A stretch of 64,000 nt of DNA from Streptomyces caeruleatus (GTDB taxonomy: Bacteria; Actinomycetota; Actinomycetes; Streptomycetales; Streptomycetaceae). The number at the start of each line of letters is the position of its first letter. The stretch's first letter is position 1. The notes below the pieces were generated by a model. The model made no database searches. It was given only the letters and a program-made list of their open reading frames with translations, and was not told where the DNA came from. Below are positions 31,724 through 37,889 of the stretch, piece by piece. Where the stretch lies: assembly GCF_001514235.1 (NCBI RefSeq), contig NZ_KQ948948.1:33057-97056 (forward strand). Reading direction: 5' to 3'. The translations under genes and the position numbers were made by a program.

Positions 31724-32821
31724 TCATGCGGCGACCGATTCGGCCCCCTGCTCCTTCGCCAGCAACCGCCTGATGTCCCGCACGGCCGCGCGGCCGGCTC
31801 GGTTGGCGCCGATCGTGCTGGCGGACGGGCCGTAGCCGACGAGGTGGACGCGGGGGTCGGCGACCGCGCGCGTTCCCTCGACGCGGATGCCGCCGCCTGG
31901 TTGACGCAGGCGCAGTGGGGCCAGATGGTCGATGGCGGCTCGGAAGCCGGTCGCCCACAGGATGATGTCGGCGTCCAGGCGCCGCCCGTCGCTCCACTCC
32001 ACGCCGCTCGGGGTGATCCGGTCGAACATGGGCTGCCGGTCCAGGGTCCCGTCAGTTAGCCCCTCCCGGATCGCGTCGTTCAGGGGCAGCCCCGTGACCG
32101 AGACGACGCTCTTCGGCGGCAGCCCCTGCCGGACCCGCTCCTCGACGAGCGCGACCGCCGCACGGCCCACGTCCTCGGTGAAGGGCCCCTCGCGGAACAC
32201 GGGCGGGCGCCGGGTGACCCACGTCGTCGCGGCCGCGTACCGGGCGATCTCCAGGAGGTGCTGGGTGCCGGATGCCCCACCGCCGACCACCACGACCCGC
32301 TGGCCGGCGAACTCCTCCGGCCCGGGGTACTGGGCGGTGTGCGACTGCCGCCCCCGGAACGTCTCCTGGCCGGGGTAGCGCGGCCAGAACGGCCGGTCCC
32401 AGGTGCCGGTCGCGTTGATCAGCGCCCGCGTCGACCAGGTCCCCGCCGAGGTCTCGACGAGCAGCCGCCCGTCCGTGCCCTCGCGCACGGCACGCACGTC
32501 GACGGGGCGCCGGACGCGCAGGTCGAACGTCCGCTCGTACCGGTCGAAGTACTCGGCGATGACCTCGGACGACGGCCGCTCGGGAGCGGCGTCGGTCAGT
32601 TCCATGCCGGGCAGCGCGTGCATCCCGTGCACCTTGCCGTACGTCAACGACGGCCACCGGAACTGCCAGGCGCCGCCCGGGCCGGGGGAGTGGACGAGCA
32701 CCACGAAGTCGCGGTCCGGCTCGAAGCCGGTGCGCCGCAGGTGATAGGCGCTGGAGAGACCGGCCTGACCAGCGCCTATGACGACCACGTCGACGGACTC
32801 GACCGTCTCGATATCGTTCAC
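31724..32821 (-). CDS. Flavin-dependent monooxygenase, FMO/BVMO-like
   Basis: A 365-residue flavoprotein with two Rossmann motifs: VIGAGQAGLSSAYHL (residues 14-28) for FAD and VVVVGGGASGTQHLL (about 175-190) for NADPH, plus the late ATGFRAAIDHLAPL segment that contacts flavin. It is the last gene of the sulfonate uptake operon, so oxidation or desulfonation of an imported organosulfur compound is a reasonable guess, but SsuD-type enzymes have a different fold. The start is a GTG at 32821. A G-rich tract lies between it and the binding-protein gene. Confidence 0.85.
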   Translation of the reverse strand: MNDIETVESVDVVVIGAGQAGLSSAYHLRRTGFEPDRDFVVLVHSPGPGGAWQFRWPSLTYGKVHGMHALPGMELTDAAPERPSSEVIAEYFDRYERTFDLRVRRPVDVRAVREGTDGRLLVETSAGTWSTRALINATGTWDRPFWPRYPGQETFRGRQSHTAQYPGPEEFAGQRVVVVGGGASGTQHLLEIARYAAATTWVTRRPPVFREGPFTEDVGRAAVALVEERVRQGLPPKSVVSVTGLPLNDAIREGLTDGTLDRQPMFDRITPSGVEWSDGRRLDADIILWATGFRAAIDHLAPLRLRQPGGGIRVEGTRAVADPRVHLVGYGPSASTIGANRAGRAAVRDIRRLLAKEQGAESVAA

Positions 32822-32853
32822 GCTTCTACTAACAGCCTCGAAGGCAAGGATCT

Positions 32854-32938
32854 TCCCCCGCCCCCCCGGGCCGCCCCCCCCGCCCCCCCCGGGCCGCCCC
32901 CCGCCCCCCCCGGGCCGCCCCCTGCCCCCGCCCCCGGC
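32854..32938. repeat. G/C-run low-complexity tract between ssuA and monooxygenase gene
   Basis: Runs of five to eight C on the plus strand alternate with GGGCCG-like interruptions in three similar units. The transcribed strand of the operon carries the G-runs as RNA, which could form G-quadruplexes. The tract sits in the 153-base gap before the monooxygenase start. Confidence 0.8.
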
Positions 32939-32974
32939 CGTCGGCGCCGCTCGCGACGAGCATCGACCCTCGTG

Positions 32975-34000
32975 TCACGAACCTTCCGAGGGGCGGGACG
33001 CGGTGGTCGACGGCGGCAGGTCGCCGTTGAACCGGGTGTCGGTGAAGCCGCCGAAGTCGACCTTGTTCGGAATCAGCTTCAGATCGGCGAAGGCGTCGAC
33101 GATCTCCTGCTCGGAGGCGATGAGCGGCTTGTCGACGGCGACCGCGATCCGGGTGGTGTACGTCCGCTTCACGGCGGCCAGCGCCACGTCCTCGGGCAGC
33201 CCGGTCTCCTTCGACCAGACCTTCGCCCACTCGTCCTCGTGGGTGTAGACCCACTTGTAGGCCCGCCGCAGGCGCTCCAGGTAGTCCTTGATCGCGGCGG
33301 CCTTCTTCCTGTCCTTCAGCGCGCCCGGCGCCGCCACCTGGAAGGTCAGGCCGTTGGTGATGCCGTCACCGGTGGTCAGCACGCGGCCCTGCTTCCCCTT
33401 GAGCACCTGCGAGGTGTACGGGTCCCACACCGCCCACGCGTCGACCTTGCCGGAGGTGAACGCGGCCAGCGCGTCGGCCGGCTGCAGGTACTTGACCTTC
33501 ACGTCGCTCAGGCTCAGCCCGGCCTGCTTCAGCGAGGCGACCAGCTGGTAGTGAGCGGAGGAGCCCTGGGCCACGGCCACCGACTTGCCCTTGAGCTGCT
33601 TGGTCCCGCTCAGCTTCGAGTCGTTCGGCACGAGGATGGTGTCACCCTTGGACGTGCCGTGCCAGGCGGCCACCACAGTGATCTTCGAACCCGCGCCCGC
33701 CGCGAAGACCGGCGGCGTGTTGCCGACCCCGCCGATGTCGACGGCCTTGGCGTTGACGGCCTCCAGCAGTGGCGGACCGGAGGTGAAGGTGGACCACTTG
33801 ATCTTGTAGTCGAGGTTCTTCAGCTCTCCTGCGGCCCGCAGGATGGCCTCCGAACCGCCCTTCTGGTCACCGACGTTCAGGGTGAGGGAGCCCGAGCCGT
33901 CGGTGTCGCCACCGGTCGAGGCCGACGAGCTGCCGCCGCAGGCGGACAGGAGCAGGGCCAGGGGGAGGAGCAGCGCGGCGGGGACGAGGCGACGTCGCAT
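32975..34000 (-). CDS. ssuA: Sulfonate ABC transporter binding lipoprotein
   Basis: A 341-residue substrate-binding protein of the SsuA/TauA/NMT1 fold. The signal peptide ends in lipobox LLSAC (Cys21). Family signs are NVGDQKGGSEAILRAAG, DIGGVGNTPPVFAAGAGSK, KGKSVAVAQGSSAHY and DAWAVWDPYTSQVLKG. It would deliver alkanesulfonates or similar compounds to the permease outside the membrane. Whether the ligand is a sulfonate, sulfate ester or taurine cannot be read directly. It follows the ATPase gene by 102 bases in the same operon. Confidence 0.9.
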   Translation of the reverse strand: MRRRLVPAALLLPLALLLSACGGSSSASTGGDTDGSGSLTLNVGDQKGGSEAILRAAGELKNLDYKIKWSTFTSGPPLLEAVNAKAVDIGGVGNTPPVFAAGAGSKITVVAAWHGTSKGDTILVPNDSKLSGTKQLKGKSVAVAQGSSAHYQLVASLKQAGLSLSDVKVKYLQPADALAAFTSGKVDAWAVWDPYTSQVLKGKQGRVLTTGDGITNGLTFQVAAPGALKDRKKAAAIKDYLERLRRAYKWVYTHEDEWAKVWSKETGLPEDVALAAVKRTYTTRIAVAVDKPLIASEQEIVDAFADLKLIPNKVDFGGFTDTRFNGDLPPSTTASRPSEGS

Positions 34001-34102
34001 GACGGATCCGTTCTGTGGAACTGAGGAGTAGAGGGGCTTCGCTGTTTTTGTGGGGCGCTTGTTGTGTGTGGGGCGCTTGTTGTTTGGCGGGTTCAGGCGG
34101 GT

Positions 34103-34921
34103 TCAGGCGGCTTCGGCGGCGGTGTCGACGCCGAGCCGCTCCAGCAGTCCGGCGCGCAGTTCGGCGAACCGCGGGTCGGTGATGTCGCGGGGGCGGTCGA
34201 GGTCGATGCGCTGTTCGTGGGCGATGACCCCGTCGTCCATCACGAGCACGCGGTCGGCGAGGAGTACGGCCTCCTCCACGTCGTGCGTGACGAGCAGGAC
34301 CGCGCAGCCGCGCCGCTGCCACAACTCGCCCACCAGACGCTGGGCCTTGATCCGGGTGAGCGCGTCGAGCGCGCCGAACGGCTCGTCGAGCAGCAGCAGA
34401 TCGGGCTCTCGGACCAACGCCCGTGCGAGCGAGGCGCGTTGGGCCTCACCGCCGGAGAGCGTCTTGGGCCAGGCGTCCGTACGGTGGTCGAGGCCGACCT
34501 CCTTCAATGCCCGCTCGGCCACGGCACGGTCGGGCTTGCCCGGGAGGCCGAGCAGCACGTTGCGCCACACCTTCTTCCACGGCATCAGCCGCGGCGCCTG
34601 GAAGGCGACGGCCTTGCGGCGCGGTACCAGCACGGTGCCCTCGATGTCACGGTCGAGGCCGGCCAGGATCCGCAGCAGGGTGGACTTGCCGCAGCCGCTG
34701 CGGCCGAGGAGGGCGACGAACTCGCCCGGGCGGACGTCGAGTCGCAGCCGGTCGATGACGGCACGGCCGTCGAAGGAGCGGGTCAGCCCGTCGACGTGCA
34801 CGGCCTGTGGGACGGGTACGGCCTGTGGGACGGGTACGGCCTGCGTGGTCGGTCCGGCCTGCGTGGTCGGTCCGGCCTGTGCGGCCCGGGGACTCACCGG
34901 CCGGTGAACGTCGGTCGCCAT
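34103..34921 (-). CDS. ssuB: Sulfonate ABC transporter ATPase
   Basis: A 272-residue ATPase. Walker A is GRSGCGKST (residues 73-81), the Q-loop lies in VAFQAPRLMPWKKVW, the signature is LSGGEAQR (155-162), Walker B is LLLLDEPF and the H-loop is VTHDVEEAV. This is the SsuB/TauB pattern. Residues 15-44 are an unusual Gln/Ala/Val/Pro repeat (AQAGPTTQAGPTTQAVPVPQ) encoded by duplicated 18-bp units. Its start lies 28 bases inside the upstream permease gene, so translation is coupled. Confidence 0.92.
   Translation of the reverse strand: MATDVHRPVSPRAAQAGPTTQAGPTTQAVPVPQAVPVPQAVHVDGLTRSFDGRAVIDRLRLDVRPGEFVALLGRSGCGKSTLLRILAGLDRDIEGTVLVPRRKAVAFQAPRLMPWKKVWRNVLLGLPGKPDRAVAERALKEVGLDHRTDAWPKTLSGGEAQRASLARALVREPDLLLLDEPFGALDALTRIKAQRLVGELWQRRGCAVLLVTHDVEEAVLLADRVLVMDDGVIAHEQRIDLDRPRDITDPRFAELRAGLLERLGVDTAAEAA
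34803..34874. repeat. 18-bp tandem duplications in ssuB N-terminus
   Basis: Two copies of GCCTGTGGGACGGGTACG are followed by two of GCCTGCGTGGTCGGTCCG (plus strand). They encode the repeated hexapeptides in the first 44 residues of SsuB and keep the reading frame. Confidence 0.85.
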
Positions 34922-35778
34922 TGCAGCAGCAGCCTTTCGAGAGAGCGGACGACGAAATCGGCGAGCAGGCCGAGGAAGGCGTAGACGATCAGGCAGACCA
35001 CGATCACGTCGGTCCGCAGGAAGTCCCGCGCCTGCACCATCAGGAACCCGATGCCGGAGTCGGCGTTGACCTGCTCGGCGAAGACGAGTGCGAGCCAGGC
35101 GATGCCGAGCGAGTAGCGCAGGCCGGTCAGGGCGCCCGGCAGCGCGCCGGGCAGCACGACGTGCCGTACGAGACCCCACCTGGACAGCCCGAGGGACTCC
35201 CCGGCCTCGATCAACTGGGTGTCCACGCCGCGGATACCGGCGTAGACGTTGAGGTACAGCGGGAACGTCACGCCGAGCGTGATGATGGCGACCTTGGGTG
35301 CCTCGCCGATGCCGAACCAGATGATGAACAGCGGGATCAGCCCGACGAACGGCACGGTCCGCAGCATCTGCACGGGCGCGTCCACGAGGTCCTCGCCGAC
35401 CCGGAACAGGCCCGAGACAAGCGCGAGTCCGGTCCCGACGAGCGTGCCGAGCGCCAGCCCGGCGGCGACGCGCTGGAGGGACGTCCCCATGGCCGAGGCC
35501 AGCGAGCCGTCGGCGATCAGGTCACCGCCGACCTGGGCGATACGGCCCGGCGAGGCGAGCACGTCGGCCGTCAACGCGCCGGTGCTGCTGAGCAGTTGCC
35601 ACAGCAGGAGAAGCAGGACGGGGCCGGCGGTGCGGCGCAGCCAGCGGGGGACGCGGGTGCGGCGGGAGGAGGCGGGGAGGAGGGGGACGACCTCGACGGC
35701 TGATACCGGCTGCTCAAGATCTGACTTGACGGATATATCCGTCTTAGGAGAGTCGGGTGGGGCATGGCTGATGCTCAT
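34894..35778 (-). CDS. ssuC: Sulfonate ABC transporter permease
   Basis: A 294-residue inner-membrane permease of the binding-protein-dependent type. About six helices run from residue 50 onward. The cytoplasmic EAA loop reads EAGESLGLSRWGLVRHVVLP, where the ATPase docks, and the LRYSLGIAWLALVFAEQVN segment is typical of SsuC/TauC. The first 45 residues are a soluble, poorly conserved extension. It is the first structural gene of the operon, 117 bases downstream of the leader peptide. Confidence 0.92.
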   Translation of the reverse strand: MSISHAPPDSPKTDISVKSDLEQPVSAVEVVPLLPASSRRTRVPRWLRRTAGPVLLLLLWQLLSSTGALTADVLASPGRIAQVGGDLIADGSLASAMGTSLQRVAAGLALGTLVGTGLALVSGLFRVGEDLVDAPVQMLRTVPFVGLIPLFIIWFGIGEAPKVAIITLGVTFPLYLNVYAGIRGVDTQLIEAGESLGLSRWGLVRHVVLPGALPGALTGLRYSLGIAWLALVFAEQVNADSGIGFLMVQARDFLRTDVIVVCLIVYAFLGLLADFVVRSLERLLLQWRPTFTGR

Positions 35779-35895
35779 GAGTGCTCCAGAGGGCGATGAG
35801 CGTGAACGGGGACGCGCTTCAGCGCCGCCGGGCGGGATCAGAACCGGGCAGGCGCACGCGGGAAGCGCGGGTGAGGGGTGCGGAGAAAGGGGGCG

Positions 35896-35979
35896 TCAGC
35901 AGCCGCGGCGACACGCGGCGGAGGCCACCCGCAGCAGGTCGATGTGACCGCGCGTGGTGAGCAGGGCTGAACGCAACAT
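35896..35979 (-). CDS. Sulfur-type leader peptide upstream of ssu operon (27 aa)
   Basis: A 27-codon ORF upstream of the permease ends GHIDLLRVASAACRRGC. It matches the HxDLxRVAS-C pattern of actinobacterial leader peptides found before cysteine and sulfonate genes. The two cysteines near its end suggest that cysteine supply affects ribosome progress and so expression of the transporter. This is inference from known examples. The ribosome site is weak and the mechanism after the ORF is not apparent. Confidence 0.7.
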   Translation of the reverse strand: MLRSALLTTRGHIDLLRVASAACRRGC

Positions 35980-36113
35980 GCCGCAGAAGCTAGCCAGATG
36001 ACGAGGTCATGGTCAACGGTGTCTCGCGAAGTGGACCTCGCGCTTCACGGCTCGGCCGTCTCGTCGGCGTCCCCTGCCTCGTGAACTTGGGTGGATGGGC
36101 GAGGATGGAGTAC

Positions 36114-36536
36114 ATGTCAGACGCCTTCACCACCCGAGTTCTGAACGTCGCCTCCGGCTCCTCGGAGCGGGTCGTGGACCTCACCCGCGACTGCGAGGCC
36201 TTCCTGCGGGAGGCGGCCGCGGGCCGCGACGGTCTGCTGAACATCTTCGTCCCGCACGCCACGGCCGGCATCGCCGTCATCGAAACCGGCGCCGGCAGCG
36301 ACGACGACCTCCTGGCCGCCCTGCACACCCTCCTGCCCGCCGACGACCGCTGGCAACACCGCCACGGCAGCCCCGGCCACGGCCGCGACCACGTCCTCCC
36401 GGCCCTCGTCCCGCCCCACGCGACACTGCCGGTGATCGACGGACGGCTGGAGCTCGGGACGTGGCAGTCGGTGTGCCTCGTCGATACGAACAAGGACAAT
36501 CCTCGTCGGCAGGTGCGGTTGTCGTTCCTTGCGTGA
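36114..36536 (+). CDS. YjbQ/UPF0047 family protein
   Basis: A 140-residue protein of the YjbQ family, sometimes called secondary thiamine-phosphate synthase because some members have weak activity of that kind. The hallmark is the metal-site pattern: FVPHATAGIAVIE, then the HGSPGHGRDHVLPALVPPHA segment, then GTWQSVCLVD. These supply His, Glu and Asp ligands. The start at 36114 has GGAG upstream; the longer frame lacks it. It diverges from the ssu leader by 134 bases. The physiological role is not established. Confidence 0.9.
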   Translation: MSDAFTTRVLNVASGSSERVVDLTRDCEAFLREAAAGRDGLLNIFVPHATAGIAVIETGAGSDDDLLAALHTLLPADDRWQHRHGSPGHGRDHVLPALVPPHATLPVIDGRLELGTWQSVCLVDTNKDNPRRQVRLSFLA

Positions 36537-36739
36537 TGAGGGTGCCGACTGTAGGTCTGCGGTCCGGCCGTACCAAACGAGTCTGGCTCGCACTCTGCAA
36601 CCCACTGGGCACCCAGCCGACATCGAGCGACGCGGTGACAATGAAGCCGTAGGTAGGGTGCTGCTGTGTTGCCGGTCCCCCAAGTCGACTACGCGCAAGG
36701 TGGCTTGACTCGACGTCACAGGACGTGGGGACGCCTGGG

Positions 36740-36950
36740 GGCTCTCAGCTTCGGATGTGCTGGACGGCGCGGCGGACTCCTGCAGGGGGCAGCTGGCGAG
36801 CGCCTGGCGGGCCGGGACGCCGAAGGCCCAGATGTCGGCGGTCGGTCGGGACCCGCGTTCCCCGCTCGGTGAGCTCGGGCCTGAGTAGTTCGCGCGGCGT
36901 GTGGCAGGCGTCGTGAAGGCTGGGGCGTAGACATGTGCCCCAGCCATCTC
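36740..36950 (-). pseudogene. Decayed fragments, possibly Ser/Thr kinase C-lobe
   Basis: Minus-strand frames hold short family-like fragments: MAAEMAGAHVYAPAF, similar to the start of the broken gene at 41164-41679; then TPRELLRPELTERGTR; and after a frame change PTADIWAFGVPARQALA, which resembles subdomain IX of Ser/Thr kinases (DIWAFGVLAxxALTG). No complete domain is present. These are most likely relics of deleted genes; the kinase reading is tentative. Confidence 0.35.
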
Positions 36951-36989
36951 GGCGGCCATGTGCCCCGTTGGCTATGAGTACGCGCAGCC

Positions 36990-37206
36990 GGACGGGCCAG
37001 CCACGGCAGCATGATGTTGTCGGTGCTGGGGTCAGCCCATCCATGGTGCAGGCAGTGGCAGACCTCCGAGAAGTGGTCACCGAAGTCGTCGGTGAGGTCC
37101 CGCACCCCTGAGTTGGCGGATATGGCCCGTGCCGGGGCGGCGATCAGTACCGTCGACCAGACCAGCGGCGAGAAGGCCGAGGCCGAACTTCCATCGTCCC
37201 GAGCGC
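36990..37206 (-). pseudogene. Frameshifted remnant of secreted peptidoglycan-binding protein
   Basis: The minus strand encodes SGRWKFGLGLLAAGL, then after a one-base frame change VLIAAPARAISANSG and VRDLTDDFGDHFSEV. These align with the intact protein at 40496 (RRWKLGLVAL, ASNSG, ALTDDFGDHFEEL). The signal peptide is split by the frameshift and everything after about residue 65, including the peptidoglycan-binding domain, is missing. It is a clear broken paralogue. Confidence 0.7.
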
Positions 37207-37219
37207 AGGACGACAGTTG

Positions 37220-37888
37220 TCAGTTCTTGCTCTGAGTCCTGGCCAGGCGGCGTGCCTTGGCGCGGCGTTCTGGTGCGGCCGGGTCCTCCACCGCGCCGGG
37301 GCGTGGGCCGTTGTGGTGCACGGCGCGGTCGCGGAGGGCCTTCGTGAGCTGAGTGAAGGGCTTGGCATCCGGCCCGACGTCGATCTGGAAGTGGCACGCG
37401 GCGGCGGGGGAGAGGTCCGCGCCCCAGCGCACCACGCCGCCGCAGTCGGCCAGGATGTCGCGGACGATCGCCTCCTGGTGCGGCCACAGGCCGTCGCCCG
37501 CCCCGAGCAGCGCGATCGCGCTGCCTGAGAGGTAATTCGACTCGTACGCGGCCCGCACGGCGCGGTCGGTGCGATGTCCCAGGGCGTCCCGGGAGCTGTG
37601 CAGCGGCACCACCTCGTAGTGCCAGCGTCTCGCCACGTGCAGGAGCACCGCCGACGCATCGCGGTGCAGCCGCACGGTGGCAGGGGAGCCCTCGACGCGG
37701 AACGAGTCGACGGCATCCGGGTCGATGGCCCAGCCGTTGTCGCTGCGCCGTGCGGTCCACTTGGTCTCGGCCGAGGGTTCGGCCCCGGGCGCGGCCGCGG
37801 CCGCGGGTCCGGTGAGGACGCCGTTCAGCGTGGGGCCCGCGCCCAGAGCGCCGGCGGAAAGGAGTACGGCTCGTCGTGTCAGTGTCAT
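37220..37888 (-). CDS. Secreted M15-like peptidase homologue lacking zinc ligands
   Basis: A 222-residue exported protein with a twin-Arg-like signal (LTRRAVLLSAGALGAG). The rest resembles the L-Ala-D-Glu/D-Ala-D-Ala peptidase M15 fold: NGWAIDPDAVDSF, VLLHVARRWHYEVVPL, SNYLSGSAIALL, IVRDILADCGGVVRWGAD and CHFQIDVGP. In active enzymes the SxHxxGxAxD motif binds zinc; here Tyr119 and Ala126 stand in those places, and only His166 of HFQ remains. It may bind wall peptides without cutting them. It starts one base after the DUF1906 gene stop, so the pair is coupled. AGAAGG serves as ribosome site. Confidence 0.72.
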   Translation of the reverse strand: MTLTRRAVLLSAGALGAGPTLNGVLTGPAAAAAPGAEPSAETKWTARRSDNGWAIDPDAVDSFRVEGSPATVRLHRDASAVLLHVARRWHYEVVPLHSSRDALGHRTDRAVRAAYESNYLSGSAIALLGAGDGLWPHQEAIVRDILADCGGVVRWGADLSPAAACHFQIDVGPDAKPFTQLTKALRDRAVHHNGPRPGAVEDPAAPERRAKARRLARTQSKN

Positions 37889-37889
37889 G

